A program made the position numbers and the translations under genes. The notes beneath the pieces are model-generated. The model was not told where the DNA came from. It did no database searches and saw nothing but the letters and a program-made list of their open reading frames with translations. A stretch of DNA of 64,000 nucleotides, from the NCBI GenBank assembly GCA_020072805.1, contig JAIQGC010000004.1, forward strand, positions 33,982-97,981, read 5' to 3'. The number at the start of each line of letters is the position of its first letter. Within the stretch, counting starts at the first letter, position 1. The stretch comes from Terriglobia bacterium. GTDB lineage: Bacteria; Acidobacteriota; Terriglobia; Acidiferrales; UBA7541. Of this stretch, positions 27,043 to 34,789 are shown in pieces.

Positions 27043-28296
27043 ATGCTGACCGATATCTTCAAGGAATCCTGGGCCGCGCTGGGACGCAACCGCGTGCGTA
27101 GCCTCCTGACCATGACGGGCATCGCCTGGGGCATCGTGGCGGTGACGCTGCTGCTCAGCTACGGATCCGGGTTCCGCAGCGTGCTGATGTACACCTTCGA
27201 GGTGTTCGGCAAGGGCGCGGTCGTCTGCTGGCCGGGGACGACCAGCGAGCAGGCGGGCGGAGAGCGCGCGGGGAAGACGGTGCGCTTCGAGAAAGAGGAC
27301 GCCGAGTGGGTGAAGGCCCAATCGCCGCTGGTGAAGCGGGTGACACTCGAAACGGTTAAGTTTTTAGGCATTTCCCACGACGAGCGGCTTTCGGACACGG
27401 CCATTCGGGGGGTCTATCCCGAATACGGGGAGATGCGCAACGAAGTGCCGATCGAAGGGCGCTGGATTTCCCCCGAGGATATCGCCGAGCGGCACCGGGT
27501 GGTCTTTCTAGGAGCGCGGCTGCGCAAGAAGCTCTTCAGCGGGACTCCGGCGATGGGCGAGACGGTGCGCATCAACGGCGTGCGCTTCAGCGTGATTGGC
27601 GCGATGGATACAAAATTTTCCGACAGCAGCTATTTTAGTAGCGACGACGATTCAGCCTTCATTCCGTATAGCGCCGCGGGCGATCTGTGGGACACGCGCT
27701 ATGCCAGCGTGATGCTGTTCGAGCCGGTTGCGCCGCAGTTCGAGGCGCGGGCCATCCAGCAGGTGCGCAGCGCGGTGGCTTCCCGGCAGCGCTTTTCAGC
27801 TTCGGACAAGCGGGCCATCACCGTGTTCGGGCGCGAGGAGTTCAAGCCCATCATGGAGGGCATCACCATCGGCATCGAGGCGCTTCTGTTTTTCGTGGGC
27901 TCGCTGACGCTGGGCATCGGCGGTGTGGGTGTGATGAACATCATGCTGGTGTCGGTCGAGGAGCGAGTGCGGGAGATCGGCCTGCGGCGGGCGCTGGGAG
28001 CGAAGCGATCGCATATTCGCTGGCAGTTTCTGATGGAAGCGCTGGTACTGACGCTCGTGGCAGGGGCCATCGGGATGCTTCTTTCGGCAGCAATTACTTC
28101 GGCCATCGGGACGCTGCCGTTTCTCGGCGCGGCCTATGAGGACGACAGCGGCAAGGTGGACATTCATTTGCAGCTTTCGATGCTGACGCTGCTGCTCTCG
28201 ACGGGCATCCTGATCGTGGTGGGAGTGATCAGCGGGTGGGTGCCGGCAATGCAGGCGGCGCGGCTGGACCCGGTGGAAGCCCTGCGCTACGAGTAA
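27043..28296 (+). CDS. MacB-like ABC permease (FtsX domain), second copy
   Basis: A 417-residue paralogue of the preceding permease with the same layout: N-terminal segment with NRVRSLLTMTGIAWGIVAV, periplasmic domain, then GVGVMNIMLVSVEERVREIGLRRALGAKRSHI and the last membrane segments ending ARLDPVEALRYE. The ATG at 27043 follows the upstream stop by four bases. Divergence between the two copies suggests an obligate pair rather than a recent duplication. The substrate is unknown; MacB relatives move peptides, lipoproteins, siderophores or macrolides. Confidence 0.88.
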   Translation: MLTDIFKESWAALGRNRVRSLLTMTGIAWGIVAVTLLLSYGSGFRSVLMYTFEVFGKGAVVCWPGTTSEQAGGERAGKTVRFEKEDAEWVKAQSPLVKRVTLETVKFLGISHDERLSDTAIRGVYPEYGEMRNEVPIEGRWISPEDIAERHRVVFLGARLRKKLFSGTPAMGETVRINGVRFSVIGAMDTKFSDSSYFSSDDDSAFIPYSAAGDLWDTRYASVMLFEPVAPQFEARAIQQVRSAVASRQRFSASDKRAITVFGREEFKPIMEGITIGIEALLFFVGSLTLGIGGVGVMNIMLVSVEERVREIGLRRALGAKRSHIRWQFLMEALVLTLVAGAIGMLLSAAITSAIGTLPFLGAAYEDDSGKVDIHLQLSMLTLLLSTGILIVVGVISGWVPAMQAARLDPVEALRYE

Positions 28297-28312
28297 ACCC
28301 TTCGGAACGATT

Positions 28313-28396
28313 CGCCACGGAGACACAGAGGCACAGAGAAAAGAACAGAATGGTCTGGTTCTTGGTTTTCTCTGTGTCTCTGTGATTCTGTGGCGG
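28313..28396. repeat. Imperfect inverted repeat of CACAGAG type between convergent genes
   Basis: The left arm (28313-28341, CGCCACGGAGACACAGAGG and on) is largely complementary to the right arm (about 28365-28395, ending GATTCTGTGGCG), separated by roughly 25 bases. The long A/T-flanked hairpin lies between two genes that converge, so it may end transcription from both sides. Similar CCACGGAGACACAGAG text is, to my recollection, a dispersed repeat in several environmental bacterial genomes. Confidence 0.7.
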
Positions 28397-28411
28397 TTTT
28401 ATTCTTGTGGG

Positions 28412-28942
28412 TCAGTTCTTGCCGAGCAGCGCGTCGAAATAGGCCAGCATCTCGGGAGAGTCCCACTTCTGCGGGCCGATAATTTTGCGGGCGAGCTTGC
28501 CGTCGCGGCCGATAATGTAGGTTTCCGGATACATGGACGTGCCGTAGTCGAGGGCAATCTTCTTCGCGGGGTCGCGGTAGGTGGGGAAGACCACGCCCTG
28601 CTTCTGCAGGAAGAGGTCGTAAGCGGACTGGTCTTCATCCACGCTGACGCCCAGGACCATGGCCTTGCGCGAAGCAATGTGCTGCTGCAGGCGGTTGAGC
28701 GCGGGAGTTTCCTCGACGCAAGGCGGGCACCAGGTGGCCCAGAAGTTGAGGACGACGACCTGGCCGCGGAGATCGGCGAGGGTTGCGGGCTTTTGCGCGA
28801 GAGTGAAGGAGAACTCAGGAGCCTTCATTCCGGCAATGGAGGTTTCGCCCTGCCGGTAGAGCGGGCGGAAGAAGGCCAGCAGCAGAAGGACTGCGAGAAG
28901 TGGTCCGCCCCAGGTAAACAGTTTCCGAATGAGGTTGTCCAT
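28412..28942 (-). CDS. TlpA/ResA-like membrane-anchored thioredoxin
   Basis: Protein of 176 residues. An N-terminal membrane anchor (about 12-28) is followed by a periplasmic thioredoxin fold with FWATWCPPCVEE; the redox cysteines are C72 and C75. The strand-helix order and the YPETYIIG segment with the cis-proline loop fit the AhpC-TSA/TlpA group. Such proteins reduce disulfides in cytochrome c maturation or other exported substrates; no cytochrome gene is nearby to narrow this. It is transcribed away from the glycosyltransferase at 29011. Confidence 0.88.
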   Translation of the reverse strand: MDNLIRKLFTWGGPLLAVLLLLAFFRPLYRQGETSIAGMKAPEFSFTLAQKPATLADLRGQVVVLNFWATWCPPCVEETPALNRLQQHIASRKAMVLGVSVDEDQSAYDLFLQKQGVVFPTYRDPAKKIALDYGTSMYPETYIIGRDGKLARKIIGPQKWDSPEMLAYFDALLGKN

Positions 28943-29010
28943 CGAATGCTATAATACAACTTCTGCCCCGGACTGCGAAGCGGTCTGATTCCCCCGCACG
29001 GCCTGGAACA

Positions 29011-30111
29011 ATGAACAGCGACCATTCCAACCAGATGCCAAGGCCTGGAGCCATCGGCGCGTTCGGCGGCGTGTTCGGCGGAGGAGATGCGTGCATCAGC
29101 GCCATCGTTCCGGCGCGGAATGAGGCGGCGGTGATTGCGGGATGCGTGGAGTCGCTGGCGCGGCAGGCGGAGATTGGGGAGATCTGGGTGGTCAACGACG
29201 GCTCGACGGACGAGACGCTTGCGGTTTTGCAGGAGTTGCGGAAAACCGAGCCGCGTCTGCGGGTGCTCGATGCGCGGGAGGTTCCGGCGGGATGGGTGGG
29301 CAAGAATCACGCGGCGTGGCAGGGGGCGGCGCAGGCGAGGCTGCCCTGGCTGCTTTTCACGGATGCGGATTCGCAGCACCTCCCAGCCGGCGCGGCGCGC
29401 GCGCTGCGCATTGCCGCGGAGCACGAAGCGGCGCTGGTTTCGTTTTCGCCGGCGCAGGTGACCCGCCAGTGGTGGGAGAAGTCGCTCATCCCGTTTATTT
29501 TTTGCCGGCTGGCGCAGCGCTTTTCCTACGCGGAGGTGAATGACCCGGCCTCGCCCGCGGCGGCGGCCAACGGGCAATACCTGCTGATCCGGCGGGAAGC
29601 CTACGACGCGGTGGGCGGGCACGAAGGCGTGGCCGGAGAGATTCTGGAGGATGTGGCACTGGCGCGGCGGGTGAAGCGCGCGGGCTACCGGCTGTGGTTC
29701 GGTTCCGGCGCGGGCGCAGTGGACGTGCGCATGTACCGCAGCTTCGCGGCGATGTGGGAAGGGTGGAAGAAGAACCTCTACCGCCTGATGGGAGACAGCG
29801 GAGCGGGGATGCGCCGCGAGTTGCTGCAGGTGGTACCGTGGGCGCCCTGCGCGCTGTTGCTGGCGGGATGGCGCTGGCCGGCGCTGGCACTGGCGGGCGC
29901 GGCGCTGCTGGCGCTGCGGCTGGCGGCGTATGCGCTGGTGCTGGCGCGCAATGGATTTCCGGTATCGCGAATGTTCTACTATTTACCCGCGGTGGGGCTG
30001 TACACGGGCGTGCTGGCGGCTTCCTGGAGGAGTCACGCGCGGGGGCGGGTGAAGTGGAAGGGCCGCGAGTACGCGGTGGGAAAAGCGGCGGCGGAGGGTT
30101 CGGGACACTGA
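29011..30111 (+). CDS. GT2 family glycosyltransferase (HpnB/CrtQ-like)
   Basis: Protein of 366 residues with a GT-A fold: ISAIVPARNEAAVIAGCVESL, WVVNDGSTDETL, the metal-binding TDADS motif and a WVGKNHAAWQGA stretch. The last of these resembles the group containing hopanoid-associated HpnB and carotenoid glycosyltransferases. Two or three hydrophobic segments occupy the C-terminal 90 residues, so it is probably membrane-bound. The acceptor is not evident. Its stop overlaps the first PTPS start by one base (TGATG), which links it to the pterin genes, perhaps for glycosylating a pterin or merely by operon packing. Confidence 0.82.
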   Translation: MNSDHSNQMPRPGAIGAFGGVFGGGDACISAIVPARNEAAVIAGCVESLARQAEIGEIWVVNDGSTDETLAVLQELRKTEPRLRVLDAREVPAGWVGKNHAAWQGAAQARLPWLLFTDADSQHLPAGAARALRIAAEHEAALVSFSPAQVTRQWWEKSLIPFIFCRLAQRFSYAEVNDPASPAAAANGQYLLIRREAYDAVGGHEGVAGEILEDVALARRVKRAGYRLWFGSGAGAVDVRMYRSFAAMWEGWKKNLYRLMGDSGAGMRRELLQVVPWAPCALLLAGWRWPALALAGAALLALRLAAYALVLARNGFPVSRMFYYLPAVGLYTGVLAASWRSHARGRVKWKGREYAVGKAAAEGSGH

Positions 30112-30533
30112 TGGTTACGATCACGCGCAAGATTGAATTTTCGGCTTCGCACCGCTACGACAATCCGGCGTTTTCGCCGGAGGAGAACCGCCGCGTCTTC
30201 GGCAAATGCAATAACCCCCACGGCCACGGGCACAACTACACGCTGGAAGTAACCGTGGCGGGAGAGCCGGACCCGGCGACGGGGATGGTGCTGGATTTGA
30301 AAGAGTTGAAAGAGCTGCTGGAGAGGGAAGTGATGCGGCGCATGGACCACCGCCACCTGAATTTCGAGGTGCCCGAACTGGCCGGAAAGATTCCCACCTG
30401 CGAGAACATCGCGCGGGTGCTCTGGGAGCTGCTCGAACCGAAAATCACGCAGGGGCGCCTGCACAAAATCCGCCTGTACGAATCTCCGGATTTGTACGCG
30501 GAATGCCGGCGCAACGGGACGGGCGGGGCATGA
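30111..30533 (+). CDS. 6-pyruvoyl-tetrahydropterin synthase family protein, first copy
   Basis: Protein of 140 residues. The motif GKCNNPHGHGHNY closely follows the animal-type PTPS motif. Zinc ligands His14, His39 and His41, the catalytic Cys33, and Asp79-His80 with Glu124 are all present. The usual bacterial relatives are QueD (queuosine) and PTPS-III (folate, with Glu for Cys); the intact Cys and NNP insertion argue for true PTPS or a close relative. The ATG overlaps the glycosyltransferase stop, and the stop overlaps the second copy as ATGA. It acts on dihydroneopterin triphosphate, the product of FolE encoded next door. Confidence 0.9.
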   Translation: MVTITRKIEFSASHRYDNPAFSPEENRRVFGKCNNPHGHGHNYTLEVTVAGEPDPATGMVLDLKELKELLEREVMRRMDHRHLNFEVPELAGKIPTCENIARVLWELLEPKITQGRLHKIRLYESPDLYAECRRNGTGGA

Positions 30534-30961
30534 GCGCAGCGGGCGGAGCGGGGCTCGAGATTGTGCTGGGCCGGCGCTACCATTTTGCGGCGTCGCACCG
30601 TCTGCACAGCGCGAAGCTGAGCGCGGAAGAGAACCGGCGGGTGTACGGCAAGTGCAACAATCCGTACGGGCACGGGCACAATTACGTGCTGGAAGTGCAG
30701 GTGAGCGGCGAGGTGGACCCGGCGACGGGGATGATCGCGAATCTGGCGGATCTGGATGCGTTCGTCGGGCGGGAAGTGCTGGAGGCCTTCGACCACCGCA
30801 ATCTGAACGAGGAAGTTGCGGCGTTCCGCGAGGTCGTGCCGACCACGGAGAACCTGTGCAAGGAAGCGTATGCGCGCATCAAAGGGCATGGCGCGGCACG
30901 GCTGCTGCGCGTGCGCATCGAGGAAACCGGCAACAACAGTTTTGAATACGACGGAAAGTAA
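30530..30961 (+). CDS. 6-pyruvoyl-tetrahydropterin synthase family protein, second copy
   Basis: A 143-residue paralogue of the preceding gene with the full catalytic set: His23, His48 and His50 for zinc, Cys42, and Asp88-His89. These are the same residue numbers I recall for the rat enzyme. The motif GKCNNPYGHGHNY differs by one residue from the first copy. The tail RIEETGNNSFEY also resembles the animal-type C-terminus, whereas the first copy diverges there. The start ATG overlaps the preceding stop. Two adjacent copies suggest either a heteromeric enzyme or division into two different pterin reactions. Confidence 0.9.
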   Translation: MSAAGGAGLEIVLGRRYHFAASHRLHSAKLSAEENRRVYGKCNNPYGHGHNYVLEVQVSGEVDPATGMIANLADLDAFVGREVLEAFDHRNLNEEVAAFREVVPTTENLCKEAYARIKGHGAARLLRVRIEETGNNSFEYDGK

Positions 30962-30973
30962 CGGGAGCCAATC

Positions 30974-31576
30974 ATGGGCAAGCAAGCGACGACCATCGTG
31001 CTGAATGAGAAAAAGGGCGAGACCATCGCCGGCCTGGTGCGCCGGATGCTCGCGCTGGTGGGCGAAGACCCCGGCCGCGAAGGGCTGCTGAAGACTCCGG
31101 AGCGCTTCGAGAAGGCCATGAAGTTTCTGACCAGCGGCTACCACATGAATCTCGACCAGGTGCTCAATGGGGCGACCTTCAGCGTGTGCTACGACGAAAT
31201 GGTGGTGGTGAAGGACATCGAATTTTTCAGCCTGTGCGAGCACCACCTCCTGCCGTTTTTTGGAAAATGCCACGTGGCCTACCTGCCCAGCAAGAAGGTC
31301 ATCGGGCTGAGCAAAGTGGCCCGGCTGGTGAATATGTACGCGCGGCGCCTGCAGATTCAGGAGCGCCTGACCAGCGAGGTGGCCCAGGCGATTCAGGAGA
31401 AGATCAGCCCGGAGGGCGTGGGAGTGATTATCGAGGCGCGGCATCTGTGCATGCAGATGCGCGGCGTGGAAAAGCAGCACGGGCAGGCGGTCACCAGCGC
31501 CATGCTGGGGGCCTTCCGCACCAGCAAGCAGACGCGCGACGAGTTCTTGTCGCTGGTGCGCACACGGCGAGACTGA
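30974..31576 (+). CDS. folE: GTP cyclohydrolase I (FolE)
   Basis: Protein of 200 residues converting GTP to 7,8-dihydroneopterin triphosphate, the entry to folate, biopterin and (through PTPS/QueD) queuosine. Zinc ligands Cys88, His91 and Cys159 are present in [13 protein letters not shown] and [11 protein letters not shown], in the same spacing as the E. coli enzyme. The end carries QTRDEFLSL, as is usual. It sits 12 bases after the second PTPS gene, so enzyme and consumer are co-expressed. No sepiapterin reductase, folB or folK is in the window. Confidence 0.97.
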   Translation: MGKQATTIVLNEKKGETIAGLVRRMLALVGEDPGREGLLKTPERFEKAMKFLTSGYHMNLDQVLNGATFSVCYDEMVVVKDIEFFSLCEHHLLPFFGKCHVAYLPSKKVIGLSKVARLVNMYARRLQIQERLTSEVAQAIQEKISPEGVGVIIEARHLCMQMRGVEKQHGQAVTSAMLGAFRTSKQTRDEFLSLVRTRRD

Positions 31577-31593
31577 AAGTCCAATCGTTCCGG

Positions 31594-33219
31594 CTAAATC
31601 GCTTCGGCCACTGCGCGCGCCGGTTTGTTCCCGTCGCGGTGGTCGGCATAATGGATCACCCGGTCATAGGCATCCCGGATCAGGTCGTTAATGGGAATGA
31701 CCGTGCCGCTGACGCTCTGCTCGGCCAGTAAGTCCAAGTCCACATCGGAGATGACCATCTGTTCCTGGTTGACGATGCCTTCCGCCGCCACCCCGTCGCG
31801 CGCAAAGAAATAGTCCGAGGGGGTCAGGATGGCGGCCTGGCCGTAGTGCGTGGCCATGCACGGCACATCGGGAAGATTGCCCACGGTGCCCGCCATGGAC
31901 ACGTAGATCTGATTCTCGATCGCGCGGGCCTGCGCACAGTAGCGCACCCGGCAGAATCCCTGGCGCTCGTCCGTGCAGGAGGGCACGAAGAGAATCTGGG
32001 CCCCGCCTTCCGCCAGCACCCGCGCGGCTTCGGGAAACTCCACGTCATAACAGACCAGAATGGCAATCCTGCCGTAATCTGTATGGTAGACATAAAATCC
32101 GTGGCCCCGGCTCATCTGGTAGAGATTCTTTTCGGTGGGCGTGAGGTGCACCTTTTTCTGGCGGAACACCCGGCCGTTAGGGGTGAACAGATGCGCGGCG
32201 TTATACAGCGCGCCTTGCTGGATCACCGGATGCGTCCCGGCAATGATGTAGAGCCCGGTGTCCGCCGCCAGCCGCTGGAAGAGGTCTTCATATTCCGAAG
32301 TGAGCTGGGCCAGGCGGCGCACCGCACGCCCGGGAGCCGGCTCGCGCAAGTAGCTCAGCAGTTGCATGGTGAAGTATTCGGGGAAGACCACGAAGTGGCT
32401 GCGGTAATCGCGGGCGCTGCGTACGAAGAACTCGACCTGGGTGGCAAAGTCCGCAAAACAGGTGATGGGGCGGAGCAGATACTGCAGCGCGGCGATGCGC
32501 ACGCGCGAAGGGCCGGCTCGCTCGCGCAGGGCCTCTGCTCCGGGTTCCTCCAGGGCGGCGTGCTGTTCGCTGGCCTCCAGGCTTACGGTGGCCACGTATT
32601 CCGGGTTCAGCCATTCCAGCAGCGTGGCGAAGCCTCGCGACTCAATGTCATCCAGATATTCCGGGACGACGTCCAGAACCACCAGCCCGTTGGCCAGTTG
32701 GAAGCTCAGCGTCGGGTCCTTTCTTTTTCCCTGCACCACCTCTTCCACGTATTCCCGCGAGGTCATCTCCTTCGCGACCTGCGCGTAGCCTGGAATCCGT
32801 CCGCCGGTCAGCAGACGCTTCAGCCCGCGCTCCCGCACCAACTTCTTGCGCGCGTCGTAGAAGTCCGAGCCCACGCCATTGCGGCGCACCATCGGGTCCA
32901 CGCACATGTCCGCGCCGTAGAGGGTCATGCCCAGCGGATCATGGGTGTCGAAGGTCCCCCGTCCGGTGATCGTGGACCACTGTGCGGATTCGGCGTAGTC
33001 GTCCCAGTCAATGATGAGGGAACTCGCCGAACCCAGCAGACGGCCGGTTTCGTCCAAGGCGACCAGTTGCCCTTCGGGGAAGACGGTAAGGTGGTGGGAG
33101 AGCTCTTCGACCGTCCAGCGCAGCATTTCCGGGAAGACTCGCGCTTGCAGCTCCACTACCCCCGGTATGTCCTGCGGGGTCATCGGTCTTACCAGCACGC
33201 GAGCTTTCTCGGCGTTCAT
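31594..33219 (-). CDS. Fused GNAT acetyltransferase and nitrilase-family amidohydrolase
   Basis: A 541-residue two-domain protein. Residues about 8-215 are a GNAT acetyltransferase with the acetyl-CoA loop CVDPMVRRNGVGSDFY. Residues about 238-520 are a carbon-nitrogen hydrolase with the Glu-Lys-Cys triad E281 (VFPEYF), K364 (HLTPTEK) and C390 (LVCYDVEFPE). This fusion is a recognised family in several phyla, but its substrate is not established to my knowledge. It converges with folE, 17 bases away, and no terminator hairpin was seen there. Confidence 0.9.
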   Translation of the reverse strand: MNAEKARVLVRPMTPQDIPGVVELQARVFPEMLRWTVEELSHHLTVFPEGQLVALDETGRLLGSASSLIIDWDDYAESAQWSTITGRGTFDTHDPLGMTLYGADMCVDPMVRRNGVGSDFYDARKKLVRERGLKRLLTGGRIPGYAQVAKEMTSREYVEEVVQGKRKDPTLSFQLANGLVVLDVVPEYLDDIESRGFATLLEWLNPEYVATVSLEASEQHAALEEPGAEALRERAGPSRVRIAALQYLLRPITCFADFATQVEFFVRSARDYRSHFVVFPEYFTMQLLSYLREPAPGRAVRRLAQLTSEYEDLFQRLAADTGLYIIAGTHPVIQQGALYNAAHLFTPNGRVFRQKKVHLTPTEKNLYQMSRGHGFYVYHTDYGRIAILVCYDVEFPEAARVLAEGGAQILFVPSCTDERQGFCRVRYCAQARAIENQIYVSMAGTVGNLPDVPCMATHYGQAAILTPSDYFFARDGVAAEGIVNQEQMVISDVDLDLLAEQSVSGTVIPINDLIRDAYDRVIHYADHRDGNKPARAVAEAI

Positions 33220-33361
33220 GGAACAGCTCTATCGAGAAGGATAGCAAATAATAAACAAGAAAGTCATGCTTTTGGCGGTTTGCCGCAGCAGAAGGAATCC
33301 GGCAAAGCTCCGCAGGGGCCTTTGCCGGAATCGGCCTGCAGGGACCGGGATGCGCCGCGCC

Positions 33362-34069
33362 CTAGCTGATCAGGCGGGCTATGAGGAAGGCCGCGCCGGC
33401 GGCCAGCCCGCCTGTAAATACGGTTTGCCAGGCGCCGCGCAGCGTGGAGATGCCGGTGAAGTGGGCCTTGATGGCGCCGAAGGCGGCCAGGGCGAGCAGG
33501 GTAATGGCCACCGAAAACCACAGGCCGGTGAGGACATGGCTGGCGATCATATAGGGCGCCAGGGGGATCAGCCCGCCGAAAATGTAGGATCCGGCGATGG
33601 TCATGGCGCTCAGGCGGGCGCGGCGGGGAAGGGGCTCCTCAAGGCCCAGTTCGAAGCGCATCATGAAGTCCACCCAGCGTTTATCGTCGGCGCAGACGGC
33701 CTTGACGACGGGAGCCATCTCTTGCGGGGAGAGGCCGTAGCCCTTGAAAACGTCTTCCACTTCCGCGATTTCATGGTCGCGCAACTCGATGATTTCGCGG
33801 TATTCGCGCTGCAGTTCGGAGGCGTAATGCTCGGCGTCGGTTTTGGCGGCGAGATAGCCGCCCAGTCCCATGGCGATGGAGCCGGCAACGATTTCCGCAA
33901 GCCCCGCGGTGACCACCAGATGGGTGGCCTGCGCGGAAGCAGCCACGGCGCCGGTGATGCCGGCGGCCAGGGCGAAGGGCACGGTGAGGCCGTCGGCCAT
34001 GCCGATGACCACATCGCGCACGGTAGCGCTGGCGGTAAAATGGGATTCGATATGGGGCGTGGTGGGCAT
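33362..34069 (-). CDS. VIT1/CCC1-family iron/manganese transporter
   Basis: Membrane protein of 235 residues. It begins with a hydrophobic region carrying DVVIGMADGLTVPFALAAG and AEIVAGSIAMGLGGYLAAKTDAEHY, a hallmark of the VIT/CCC1 family. A charged cytosolic helical segment (about 80-140, with EYREIIELRDHEIAEVEDVF) corresponds to the metal-binding domain, and three further membrane segments follow. The longer frame starts at 34114, but ATG 34069 has GAGGAA upstream and is preferred. It probably moves Fe(II) or Mn(II) out of the cytosol. Confidence 0.88.
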   Translation of the reverse strand: MPTTPHIESHFTASATVRDVVIGMADGLTVPFALAAGITGAVAASAQATHLVVTAGLAEIVAGSIAMGLGGYLAAKTDAEHYASELQREYREIIELRDHEIAEVEDVFKGYGLSPQEMAPVVKAVCADDKRWVDFMMRFELGLEEPLPRRARLSAMTIAGSYIFGGLIPLAPYMIASHVLTGLWFSVAITLLALAAFGAIKAHFTGISTLRGAWQTVFTGGLAAGAAFLIARLIS

Positions 34070-34221
34070 GGGCGGTTCCTCGGCCGGGCGGCCGTGGAAA
34101 CCGGCGCCTGGCAAGCCAGAAGCGCGCGCAGTATATCATTGGATGGGGCCCGGCGGGTGCGCCGGGGCGGGAAATCCTCGCGCGGGGAAAAGGCGGGAGC
34201 CCCGGGAAGGTTTTACATTTC

Positions 34222-34251
34222 TTTACACTTTCCCGAATGTTGTGTTAGCCT
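34222..34251 (+). promoter_or_regulatory. Possible rpsO promoter
   Basis: TTTACA (34222-34227), an 18-base spacer and TAGCCT (34246-34251) lie about 45 bases before the rpsO start in an AT-richer pocket. The -10 match is weak (three of six), so this is tentative. Confidence 0.3.
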
Positions 34252-34296
34252 AATGAAGGTCGAAGAGAAGAGGAAAATCAAGTACTAAAGGGAACG

Positions 34297-34572
34297 ATGG
34301 AGATGGCAAACTTGAGCAACGCGAAACCGGTGTTGATCGAGCAGTTCCGGCGAGACGTCAAAGATACGGGTTCACCGGAAGTACAGATTGCGCTTTTGAG
34401 CGAGCGAATCAGCTACCTCACCACGCATCTCAAGTCCCATATGAAGGACCACGCATCGCGGCGGGGGTTGATCATGATGGTCAACAAGCGCCGGCGTCTG
34501 CTGGACTATCTGAACCGTCGGGACCCGGATCGGTATCACGAGATTGTGGAACGTCTTAGTCTGCGCAAGTAG
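34297..34572 (+). CDS. rpsO: 30S ribosomal protein S15
   Basis: Protein of 91 residues, the normal size for S15, with the family core [42 protein letters not shown] and KRRRLLDYL. It binds 16S rRNA early in assembly of the small-subunit platform. The ATG at 34297 follows AAAGGGAACG; an ATG two codons later is possible. The gene precedes pnp, the near-universal rpsO-pnp arrangement. Confidence 0.98.
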   Translation: MEMANLSNAKPVLIEQFRRDVKDTGSPEVQIALLSERISYLTTHLKSHMKDHASRRGLIMMVNKRRRLLDYLNRRDPDRYHEIVERLSLRK

Positions 34573-34789
34573 CCGGCGCAAAAACCGGCTTCTTCCTCAA
34601 CAATACGAAAACAGTCCCGTGCAGCGGAATCAGCCCTGTGCGTGTGGGGAAGCATGTCCCGCGCCGTGGAACGAGTCTGTCTGAAGCCTTTTGGGCATGG
34701 TTCCTCGCTGTACTTCTTCTCAACGCCGCCCGAAGGAGCATTGCGCTCCACGGAAAATGGCCCCGAACGGGGAAAAAAGGAAGTGACTC

